Positions 8,136 through 14,930 of a stretch of 19,991 bases of DNA are shown here, in pieces. The notes under the pieces are model-generated. The model saw only the letters and a program-made list of their open reading frames with translations, did not search any database and had not been told where the DNA came from. The stretch is taken from the NCBI GenBank assembly GCA_900553925.1, contig USFH01000019.1:1-19991 (forward strand), read 5' to 3'. Source of the stretch: an uncultured Clostridium sp. GTDB taxonomy: Bacteria > Bacillota > Clostridia > Lachnospirales > Lachnospiraceae. Both the position numbers and the translations under genes were made by a program. Position 1 is the first letter of the stretch. Every line of letters starts with the position of its first letter.

Positions 8136-9079
8136 GCCTCTTTTCTACCACGCAGCTTCTGAACAATTTTATTCTTCTTATATGCAATCCGGTCCCATTT
8201 ATGATATCCCATATTGAGCAGAAACTGTATATAATCCCGTCTCACATGTGTCATATCCGCGATCTTCCGAAGATATGAATGCAGTCTTTTCTTATCGCCC
8301 GCATTCTCACACCGCCTTGCAGCATCAAAATAGATCATCAGTTCCCGATCCCATTTGTACTGTTCCGGAAGCTTCTCGATCAGATCACGGTACTTATGAT
8401 TCTGATACCGAACAGACTTAACCCATCCATCGAATTTGTTCGTCAGTCGCGCCTTATCTGACGCATTGTGCCGCAGGATCATCATCGGTTCCTTCACAAA
8501 CGCGACTTTCGTCACCTGACATAACCTGATACATACATCATACTCCTGCCAGAAACCCACCTTCTCATCGAAGCAGCCAATTGCCAGCATAACCTCTCTC
8601 CGGACTACCATCATAGAGGTCGTACAGAAAATGAATTTAAATACAAACTGTGACAAATCTCCCTGCTGATCATCAGCAGGCACAACAACCTCTGTCATAT
8701 CTGTATCGTCATACGTATCAATATGCCCACAGAATACAAGTCCCACTTCCGGATCTTCAAACAATGGAAGCTGCCGCTCCAGTTTCTCCTGCATCCAGAT
8801 GTCATCATCATCCAAAAATGCAAGGAACTCTCCTGTAGATGCCTGAATTCCTCTGTTTCTCGCATAATTACCGCCCGCAGATTCCTCTGGTGTGATCCAG
8901 ACAGTTTTCACACGCGGATCCGCGATTCCTTCGAGATATTCTCTAGTATCATCCGTAGATGCATCATCCACTACGATGCATTCAAAATCACGAAACGTCT
9001 GTTCAAGCACACTCTGCAGAGCTTCCGCCAACAGCTTTCGCCGATTTTTCGTTGTAATTATCACGCTGACCTTACACAT
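8132..9079 (-). CDS. GT2 glycosyltransferase, first gene of glycan operon
   Basis: This is a 315-residue family 2 glycosyltransferase with VSVIITTKNR (4-13), VVDDAST (36-42), the ARNRGI acceptor-loop motif (73-78), LDDDD (89-93) and QEYDVCIR (178-185). No membrane segment is seen. The C-terminal part (about 215-315) is basic and may contact the membrane. It is the promoter-proximal gene of a five-gene operon; its leader has only a weak ribosome binding site (purine-rich, no clear GGAGG), unlike the later genes. Function within surface polysaccharide or glycolipid synthesis is inferred from neighbours. Confidence 0.9.
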   Translation of the reverse strand: MCKVSVIITTKNRRKLLAEALQSVLEQTFRDFECIVVDDASTDDTREYLEGIADPRVKTVWITPEESAGGNYARNRGIQASTGEFLAFLDDDDIWMQEKLERQLPLFEDPEVGLVFCGHIDTYDDTDMTEVVVPADDQQGDLSQFVFKFIFCTTSMMVVRREVMLAIGCFDEKVGFWQEYDVCIRLCQVTKVAFVKEPMMILRHNASDKARLTNKFDGWVKSVRYQNHKYRDLIEKLPEQYKWDRELMIYFDAARRCENAGDKKRLHSYLRKIADMTHVRRDYIQFLLNMGYHKWDRIAYKKNKIVQKLRGRKEA

Positions 9080-9121
9080 AGTTCTATCTTCTGTCCCCTT
9101 TTTATTTTAACAAGTGTAGTA

Positions 9122-9150
9122 AGTGTAGCAAACCACACGCAAACTGTCAA
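9122..9150 (-). promoter_or_regulatory. Promoter of the glycosyltransferase operon
   Basis: On the minus strand a perfect -35 TTGACA (9145-9150), 17-base spacer and -10 TACACT (9122-9127) lie about 43 bases before the first glycosyltransferase start. The terminator of the preceding gene is immediately upstream, so the operon is separately transcribed. No other convincing promoter is seen within the five genes, whose spacings are -4 to +21 bases. Confidence 0.75.
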
Positions 9151-9172
9151 TCGCAGTTAAATCTTTACAGAG

Positions 9173-9209
9173 AAAAAAGCAACATCCTAGCACACGCTAA
9201 AATGCTGCT
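9173..9209 (-). terminator. Terminator of the SleB-type hydrolase gene
   Basis: On the minus strand AGCAGCAT..TAGC pairs with GCTA..ATGTTGCT around a GTGT loop, followed by six T residues. It begins about 18 bases after the hydrolase stop codon. Confidence 0.85.
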
Positions 9210-9226
9210 TCTTCAAGCTCTGCTTC

Positions 9227-10591
9227 TTAATATCTGAAAAATACATGATTACCAATCTGCTTATAAGTTGATAATGTGCTTGTATCAACATTCCATGTTG
9301 GGCGGAATGCTGTCATATTTCCAATATTGTTTGTTCCTGCACATGCATCTCTTGCCGCCTGAATGCAACTTGCCTGTGCACCATTTGCAACTAATCCTGC
9401 AAATCTGGAATCGGAAACAACAGAGAACTGGTTTCTCGCATACACAACATCACTGATAGTGCTGCCCCATGAACCAGATTGTAACCGGTTCAGGATAACA
9501 TTTGCAACTGCAAGCTGACCTTCATAGGATTCATTTCCACACTCCAGAGTCATAACCGCTGCCATAAGGTTGATATCAGCATCGCTCAATGATACCGGTG
9601 TTCTGGAAGTTGTTCCAATCGATGACTCATTGCCGGAAGCCTGTGTGGCTGCCTGTGTCGTCGATGGTGCCTGTGTGGTAGATGGTGTCTGTGTGGTAGA
9701 CTTCTTGTCTTCCTTCACGCTGCCTTCTGTCTTCTTCTGTGCCTCTGTCGTTGTAGTCTCTGCGGTTTTCTTATCTTCTGTTGTCTCAGCCTGGGCACCT
9801 GCAACCGGCTCTGCAACCCGATAGCCTTCTGTCACTTCCATATAATCAGCACTTGCATATCCCTTAGAACCTGCTGATACCTCTAAGCATACCCATGCAT
9901 CTGTTGAATTGTCTGTGTCTACGGTATATGTAACATTCTCATAAACAGCGCCAACCACCTGTGCGTTCTGATCTGCTGCTGCACGGAGATTGATTCCGTC
10001 TTCCTTCGCAACTGCTGTTGCAGAATAGTACTGTTTTGCCAACGCATATGCATCCTCGCCGAATGCCACATAATCTTCTTTTACATATCCCTGAACATCA
10101 CCGGATGTGATCTGCACCCACCCATCTGCCTGTGCAACAACATCACCGCAGGCTCCGATATTCATATGTCCAACCAGATCTGCATCTGTAGATGCCTCTG
10201 CACGTACATTCACATCATCACGGTTTGCAGCAAACTTATCTGCAAACTCAGATGCCGCAGCAGCCGCTACAATCTCTTTCTCCTTTGCTTCCTTTCCGGC
10301 TGTCATCTGTGCTTCCAGATTGGCCCGGATCAGATTCGTTCCGGATGCTTCCATGTAAGTAACGGAGCCATCCAAAGCTACGACCTCTTCCACATTTCCC
10401 GAAGCAATCTGCCCGGCAGAATCCTTGGAACTGCCATTACCGGCGATCATCACGATTCCACTGCCAAGTGCAATCACAACAGTCAAAATTGTGAGTGCCA
10501 GAATATTTCTTACAATATAACGACTGTTAAATACATTCTTCGTAAGGAACAAGTGCATGTTCCGCATTTTCAACTTTGTTCTTCTGCTCAT
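9227..10591 (-). CDS. Membrane-anchored SH3-domain cell wall hydrolase (SleB type)
   Basis: This 454-residue product has a basic N-terminus, one membrane segment (about 29-50), two bacterial SH3 domains (about 122-176 and 195-254, each with a V/I-NLR or VNVR core), a Thr/Ser/Gln/Lys-rich linker (262-330) and a C-terminal Hydrolase_2/SleB domain (335-454). The hydrolase domain begins DINLMAAVMTLECGNESYEGQLAVANVILNR, where Glu350 is the probable catalytic acid by analogy with SleB and CwlJ muralytic enzymes. It is likely displayed outside the membrane to cut peptidoglycan. The ATG at 10591 is preferred over the in-frame GTG at 10600, since AAGG lies 8 bases before the ATG. It has its own promoter with a WalR-like box and its own terminator. 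A role in spore germination is possible but vegetative wall remodelling fits the context better. Confidence 0.9.
   Translation of the reverse strand: MSRRTKLKMRNMHLFLTKNVFNSRYIVRNILALTILTVVIALGSGIVMIAGNGSSKDSAGQIASGNVEEVVALDGSVTYMEASGTNLIRANLEAQMTAGKEAKEKEIVAAAAASEFADKFAANRDDVNVRAEASTDADLVGHMNIGACGDVVAQADGWVQITSGDVQGYVKEDYVAFGEDAYALAKQYYSATAVAKEDGINLRAAADQNAQVVGAVYENVTYTVDTDNSTDAWVCLEVSAGSKGYASADYMEVTEGYRVAEPVAGAQAETTEDKKTAETTTTEAQKKTEGSVKEDKKSTTQTPSTTQAPSTTQAATQASGNESSIGTTSRTPVSLSDADINLMAAVMTLECGNESYEGQLAVANVILNRLQSGSWGSTISDVVYARNQFSVVSDSRFAGLVANGAQASCIQAARDACAGTNNIGNMTAFRPTWNVDTSTLSTYKQIGNHVFFRY
9652..9701. repeat. 18-base tandem repeat in the hydrolase linker
   Basis: Nearly three units of an 18-base sequence (9652-9669, 9670-9687 and partial 9688-9701) encode the repeated hexapeptide S-T-T-Q-A/T-P in the flexible linker. 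The number of units could vary between strains. Confidence 0.7.
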
Positions 10592-10666
10592 ATCCTTCAC
10601 CTTGTAAAACTATTAACACATTTTCGTAATTTTTTTCATACAATGTTACATTTTTATTACGAAACA

Positions 10667-10695
10667 ATTCTAACATTGTCTTACAAAGTTGTCAA
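10667..10695 (-). promoter_or_regulatory. Promoter of the SleB-type hydrolase gene
   Basis: On the minus strand a perfect -35 TTGACA (10690-10695), 17-base spacer and -10 TAGAAT (10667-10672) precede a leader of about 70 bases. The WalR-like direct repeat lies 6 bases upstream of the -35. Confidence 0.8.
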
Positions 10696-10701
10696 TACTT
10701 T

Positions 10702-10718
10702 GTTACATATTTGTTACA
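10702..10718 (-). promoter_or_regulatory. WalR (YycF)-like binding box
   Basis: The minus strand reads TGTAAC-AAATA-TGTAAC, an exact fit to the published WalR consensus TGTWAH-N5-TGTWAH. It ends 6 bases upstream of the -35 of the hydrolase promoter, where a response regulator would activate. It overlaps the last codons and stop of the upstream degV gene. WalR control of autolysins is established in Bacillus and Staphylococcus; its use here is inferred. Confidence 0.65.
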
Positions 10719-11575
10719 AACGCGATTGCAAGCATCCCTGAACCGACATGTGTACCAATGATAGGGCCAATCGGAGCAATCAGCAGATTCTCTTCTTTCA
10801 AGCCTGCATCTATCGCCATCTGCTTTAATTTATTTGCTTTCTCCAGGCAGTCTGCATGTCCGATCACCGCACGCAGAGTACCGAGATCGCCGCCCTCTTC
10901 CACGACTTTTGCAATCAGATACTCCATCGCCTTGTTCGTTCCACGTGCCTTAGAACGTATAACTAATTTCCCCTCTTCATCCACACTCAGAATCGGCTTG
11001 ATCTTCAATGCACTTCCAACCATCGCCTCCACGGTCGATACCCGGCCGCCTCTTTTTAAGTGAAACAGGTCTTCCACCATAAACCAGTGATGCACATGGC
11101 TTCTTGTCGACTCAATCCACTGTACCATGTCATCCATATCCAGACCTTCCTTTTTCTTCCGGACGATTTCATATAGAAATGCGCCTTCCCCTACAGCTGC
11201 AGAGCGGGAATCCACACATTCGATCCGTGCCTCCGGATATTTCTCCATGACCATATCTGCGGCAAGCTTTGCAGACTGAAAAGATCCACTCAGTCCGGAT
11301 GAAAAGCACACATACAGCACATCCTGCCCGCCTTCTGCATATGGTCTGAAAAAGTCCTGATAGCGAACCGGATTCACCTGTGAGGTCACAGGCATTGCTC
11401 CCTTTCTCAGCCGCTCATAGAAAGCACCGGCATCGCCGTCTCTCTCATCCAGATAATACTCATATACGGTTTCTTCTATAGAATAAGAAAATGGAATGAT
11501 TGGCACTCCAAGTGCTTTCACTACCTCCACTGGCAGATCTGCTGTTGAATCACTCATGATTACATAATCTCTCAT
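10703..11575 (-). CDS. degV: DegV family fatty-acid-binding protein
   Basis: This 290-residue DegV protein binds a fatty acid, and family members (FakB) present it to the fatty acid kinase FakA for phosphorylation and phospholipid synthesis. Visible motifs are SDSTADLP (8-15), the carboxylate-binding TSQ (64-66), SSGLSGSFQSA (92-102) and GPIIGTHVG (270-278) with His276. The upstream in-frame start is a TTG inside the ribosome binding site. The ATG at 11575 has GGGAGG 10 bases upstream. It follows the amidase-like gene by 46 bases with no clear terminator, so the two are probably cotranscribed. No fakA is in the window. Confidence 0.93.
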   Translation of the reverse strand: MRDYVIMSDSTADLPVEVVKALGVPIIPFSYSIEETVYEYYLDERDGDAGAFYERLRKGAMPVTSQVNPVRYQDFFRPYAEGGQDVLYVCFSSGLSGSFQSAKLAADMVMEKYPEARIECVDSRSAAVGEGAFLYEIVRKKKEGLDMDDMVQWIESTRSHVHHWFMVEDLFHLKRGGRVSTVEAMVGSALKIKPILSVDEEGKLVIRSKARGTNKAMEYLIAKVVEEGGDLGTLRAVIGHADCLEKANKLKQMAIDAGLKEENLLIAPIGPIIGTHVGSGMLAIAFVTNM

Positions 11576-11621
11576 GTTTGTTTTTCCTCCCAATTAATAT
11601 GACCTATGGAAATATCCTGCA

Positions 11622-12722
11622 TTAATATCCATAATAAGCATCTAAACCATCCGCAAGCCCTTTCACAATCTCACTCTGGTAATCCGGATCTACAAGCTTG
11701 CTTTCCTCTTCGGCATTGCTCAGATATCCAAGTTTAATCAGCGCGACCGGTTTTTCGCTCCAATTAATCGATGTCATCTGATCTGTCTCATAGATTCCCT
11801 GATTTGTACATGCTGTCTTATCAAGCACGCCCTGTATCAGATAAGTAGCGAGACGGTAACTGTCGGCATGAAGGTCTCCGTTAAAGGTACTGTCTTCCGG
11901 CATACACACGGCCATAACACCGGCGAGGGAACTGTTCTCACTGAAGTTCATCTGAATTCTCACATAGATCGTAGCCTCCGAATCATTCGCAAGCTCCGCG
12001 CGATCCTTATTCGACAGGTTGATCTCATCGGTATCTCTTGTGAGAAGCACCTGATAACCGCGGCTCTCAAGCTCTGTTTTTAAAAGCTTTGCATAAGAGA
12101 GATTCAATTCACTCTCCTTAGTTCCAAGTGTTGTTCCGACATTTCCGGTAGAAGCGCCCTGCTTGGTTACCTCCGAATCCGGTCCGATTGCAATCTGCTC
12201 TGCATTCACGACTGCCTGATTCGCCGGATCAAGCATGACAATCTTCTTAACCTTCTGTGCATCTCCATCCGATGCCGTTTCCTCCTTGTCCTCCGCTTCT
12301 GTTGTATCCGGAAGAACACCTGCCGGCGGTTCCGTCTGGATCACATATTCGGAATATACATAAAAGGTACTTCCGTCCACCAGCACCTTCGTCCACTCCT
12401 CGTTGTATCCGGTCCGGTTCAATACCTCTCCGCCCGGGAGAAGCTTATAGATATCCGCATCCTTTGAAGGTGACACGCGGACATTAATTGTCTCTCCAAT
12501 CGTCTTCACATAGTCATTCGTAATATAAAATCCATCCGCATCCATCGGAAGTGCCTCCGTTTGTCCCGATGCATCCGTAGCAGTGGCATTTGTGACCGCC
12601 TGCTGCGTTGTAACCGCCTCTGTCGTGTCCGTCTTTTTCGCACCGCAGCCGGTCAGCATCCATGCGCAACACACTCCGCAAAAAAGCTGTGTCAGCCATT
12701 TATATTTTGTTTTTACTCTCAT
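11622..12722 (-). CDS. SH3-containing lipoprotein, inactive-looking Amidase_3 pseudoenzyme
   Basis: The 366-residue product has a lipoprotein signal with lipobox LTGC (Cys26), a Thr-rich stretch, a bacterial SH3 domain (about 66-128) and a C-terminal N-acetylmuramoyl-L-alanine amidase (Amidase_3) fold (about 160-364). Fold landmarks are KESELNL, RGYQVLLTRDTD and ALIKLGYLSNAEEE. Active relatives have His, Glu and His as zinc ligands and a catalytic Glu. Here the first His (DPGHQ) is Asn168 in DPANQ, the second (RIHAN) is Gln257 in RIQMN and the catalytic Glu (VE.GY.SN) is Lys330; only Glu203 remains. It therefore probably binds rather than cuts peptidoglycan. The ATG at 12722 has GGAG 8 bases upstream and is preferred over 12743. 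It is probably cotranscribed with the degV that follows. Confidence 0.88.
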   Translation of the reverse strand: MRVKTKYKWLTQLFCGVCCAWMLTGCGAKKTDTTEAVTTQQAVTNATATDASGQTEALPMDADGFYITNDYVKTIGETINVRVSPSKDADIYKLLPGGEVLNRTGYNEEWTKVLVDGSTFYVYSEYVIQTEPPAGVLPDTTEAEDKEETASDGDAQKVKKIVMLDPANQAVVNAEQIAIGPDSEVTKQGASTGNVGTTLGTKESELNLSYAKLLKTELESRGYQVLLTRDTDEINLSNKDRAELANDSEATIYVRIQMNFSENSSLAGVMAVCMPEDSTFNGDLHADSYRLATYLIQGVLDKTACTNQGIYETDQMTSINWSEKPVALIKLGYLSNAEEESKLVDPDYQSEIVKGLADGLDAYYGY

Positions 12723-12750
12723 ATCTGCATCTCCATATCTCATTTGTCAC

Positions 12751-12778
12751 GGATGATCTCTTCGCAAACAGATCATCC
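12751..12778. promoter_or_regulatory. Perfect 9-bp inverted repeat upstream of the amidase-like gene
   Basis: The arms GGATGATCT (12751-12759) and AGATCATCC (12770-12778) are perfect and separated by 10 bases. The element lies 28 bases before the start codon and has no T-run, so it is not a terminator. It may be an operator or a leader hairpin. A TATAGT just upstream on the minus strand could be a -10, but I see no good -35. Confidence 0.6.
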
Positions 12779-12815
12779 AACTATAAGCGTATTTATAAAT
12801 AGTAACATTCCACGC

Positions 12816-12849
12816 AAAAAAAGACAAGATATTTTACACATCTTGTCTT
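12816..12849 (-). terminator. Terminator of the second degV gene
   Basis: On the minus strand a perfect 10-bp stem AAGACAAGAT/ATCTTGTCTT with a 9-base loop (12821-12830 with 12840-12849) runs directly into seven T residues. It starts 40 bases after the degV stop. Confidence 0.93.
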
Positions 12850-12888
12850 CATGCTTCCTTTGATTTTATTATCGTTTCACCTGTTCCA

Positions 12889-13719
12889 TCAGAAACATAC
12901 GATTACACCGCCACGACTCTCATACGTGGAGCTTACACCACCGGCGTCTAAGATCCTCACATCGCGAAACCCGAATTTCTCCATCAGGATCTTCCGTACA
13001 TTCTTGCAGCGTTCCATGCTGCCACACTGTGTAATCCGCACCGCTTTCGTATTGTCATAGCCTTCCTTCTCGATATGTGCCAGAAGCCGGTTCAACGCCT
13101 TGTTCATTCCGCGCGCCTGATCGAGCTGCTGGATCTCTCCGTCAACGCCGTGCAGAACCGGTTTGATATTAAGCATATTCGCAGCAAGCGCCTTTACCTT
13201 TGTGATGCGGCCATTCTTACGCATCGTCTCAAGACTATCGAGCACAAACAATGTGCGCAGCTCTGAGATATAGTGCTCTACCTGTTCCACGATTTCCTCG
13301 TAAGAACAGTTTTTTTCTCCTAATTCTTCAAGTTTCTCACAGATCAGATGCTGTGCTGCAGCCGCCGATTTTGAATCAAATACATGGATCTTCACATCCG
13401 GATGATTCTCCTGATAAATCTGTTTGGCAAGCATCGCACTGTTATAAGACCCACTCAGTCTCGATGACAACGTAACTACAAATATATGTTGTGCTCCATC
13501 GAAATGCTGCATATAACTCTCCGGAGACGGGCAGGCAGAACGCGGGCACTCCGGACATTCCTCTACCATCTTCAAATACTTCGCCTGATCAAAGTTTTCG
13601 TCATCAAGCACATCCGTATCCCCCACTGTCAGGGTCAGAGGAACCGATACATAATATTCTTTCTTCAAATCCTCTGCTGTAAGATCACAGCAGCTGTCTC
13701 CAACAATCTTATATCTCAT
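12889..13719 (-). CDS. degV: DegV family protein, second subfamily
   Basis: This 276-residue DegV protein belongs to a different subfamily from the one at 10703-11575. The N-terminal motif is GDSCCDLT instead of SDSTADLP, the lipid-head motif is SACPSPESY instead of TSQVNP, and the end is GGVSSTYESRGGVIVCF instead of GTHVGSG. SSRLSGSYNSA and DSKSAAA are conserved. It is predicted to bind a fatty acid in the cytosol; the differing pocket suggests another ligand. The ATG at 13719 has AAAGGTGG 5 bases upstream; the longer frame begins with GTG inside that site. It has its own promoter and terminator, so it is a single-gene unit. Confidence 0.92.
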   Translation of the reverse strand: MRYKIVGDSCCDLTAEDLKKEYYVSVPLTLTVGDTDVLDDENFDQAKYLKMVEECPECPRSACPSPESYMQHFDGAQHIFVVTLSSRLSGSYNSAMLAKQIYQENHPDVKIHVFDSKSAAAAQHLICEKLEELGEKNCSYEEIVEQVEHYISELRTLFVLDSLETMRKNGRITKVKALAANMLNIKPVLHGVDGEIQQLDQARGMNKALNRLLAHIEKEGYDNTKAVRITQCGSMERCKNVRKILMEKFGFRDVRILDAGGVSSTYESRGGVIVCF

Positions 13720-13774
13720 ACGATCCACCTTTCGACTATTTCATAACTATCACACGTGGTTTTTAATACTACAT

Positions 13775-13803
13775 ATGATAGCATGTCAAAACACGAATTG
13801 CAA
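13775..13803 (-). promoter_or_regulatory. Promoter of the second degV gene
   Basis: On the minus strand -35 TTGCAA (13798-13803), a 17-base spacer and -10 TATCAT (13775-13780). An overlapping TTGACA is also present but lacks a good -10 at proper spacing. The 296-base divergent region 13720-14015 otherwise holds only AT-rich sequence and the promoter of the DUF368 gene. Confidence 0.6.
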
Positions 13804-13936
13804 CCTGTTTTCACATAATTTAAGCATATATTATGATAATTTTTTTCTTATTATCCTTTTATCCGGAATTTCGGGTATTTAATATAGCGTTTGTAAATAA
13901 TACAGATAATATTAGAAATATTTTAGATAAATAAAA

Positions 13937-13965
13937 TTGTTTTTTTATTTCGTTCATAGTATAAT
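13937..13965 (+). promoter_or_regulatory. Promoter of the DUF368 gene
   Basis: A -35 TTGTTT (13937-13942), 17-base spacer and perfect -10 TATAAT (13960-13965) lie about 50 bases before the start codon. Confidence 0.7.
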
Positions 13966-14015
13966 TTCTGAAGTTTGTATTATACATTCAATATATTAAT
14001 AAAGGAGCTATGTAA

Positions 14016-14930
14016 GTGAATTTTTTAGTTGATCTAATCAAGGGTATCTTTGTTGGTGTAGCTAACGTTATCCCAGGCGTCAGCGGAGGTACGATGGCTG
14101 TATCCTTCGGCATCTACGACAAGCTGCTGACTGCAATCTCGAATCTTTTAAAAAGCTTCAAGAAAAGCTTTGTCACACTGTTTCCGATCATACTCGGAAT
14201 GGCAATCGGAATTGTTGGTTTTACTTATATCATCCCGTGGCTGCTTGCGAACTTTCCATTTGCAACTTCCTGTGCATTTACCGGTTTGATCATCGGTGGT
14301 ATTCCGGCTATCTTACGTTCGTTGAAGGACAGCTGGCAAAGCGAGGAGAAGAAATCCCTGCTTGTGAACATTCTTGTATTCTTAATTTTACTTGCTGTTG
14401 CAATGACAATGGTGTTTTTAAATGGTGACAGCGAGAGTGGTATTGCACTGACTGCAAGTGCCGGTATGATCGTGAAGATCTTCTTCATGGGAATCATCGC
14501 GAGTGCAACCATGGTAATCCCCGGCGTCAGCGGCTCTCTGGTGCTTATGATTCTCGGATATTACTTCGGTGTCATTAATTCGGTCAAAGAATTTGTAGAA
14601 GCACTCCGCGCACTGAACCTGCAGGGCATGCTCGATCAGCTCTACATCCTGATTCCTTTTGCGATTGGCTGTGTACTTGGAATCTTCTTTATCTCCAAGC
14701 TTATCAGCTATCTGCTGAAGCATTTTGCATCAGCGACATTTTGCGGAATCTTCGCACTTGTAGCATCTTCGCCGATTTCGATCTTCTATAAGGTAAATCA
14801 GGAATACAGCATGAAGGGAACTTCCGTCATCTCAATCATCGTCGGCGTGATTCTGCTTGCAGCCTGTGTGGCATTAACCTTATTCATGGAAAAGCTTGGC
14901 ACACCGGATTCTACGGCGTCTGAATCTTAG
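14016..14930 (+). CDS. DUF368 membrane protein, PopT-type polyprenyl-phosphate transporter
   Basis: This 304-residue polytopic membrane protein (about eight hydrophobic segments) has the two DUF368 signature loops, IPGVSGGTM (19-27) and MVIPGVSGSLVLMILGYY (166-183), arranged as an internal repeat. DUF368 proteins (PopT) have been shown to return undecaprenyl phosphate to the inner leaflet so that the carrier can be reused in wall and glycan synthesis. That fits the nearby glycosyltransferase and wall genes. The start is GTG with AAGGAG 8 bases upstream; the nearer ATG at 14010 is followed at once by TAA. Its last 20 bases overlap the convergent DUF2156 gene. Confidence 0.9.
   Translation: MNFLVDLIKGIFVGVANVIPGVSGGTMAVSFGIYDKLLTAISNLLKSFKKSFVTLFPIILGMAIGIVGFTYIIPWLLANFPFATSCAFTGLIIGGIPAILRSLKDSWQSEEKKSLLVNILVFLILLAVAMTMVFLNGDSESGIALTASAGMIVKIFFMGIIASATMVIPGVSGSLVLMILGYYFGVINSVKEFVEALRALNLQGMLDQLYILIPFAIGCVLGIFFISKLISYLLKHFASATFCGIFALVASSPISIFYKVNQEYSMKGTSVISIIVGVILLAACVALTLFMEKLGTPDSTASES

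Noticed and set aside
11576..11621. Terminator between the amidase-like gene and degV
   Set aside because: Only an interrupted ATGGATAT/ATATTTCCAT pairing is visible, without a T-run, so cotranscription is more likely.
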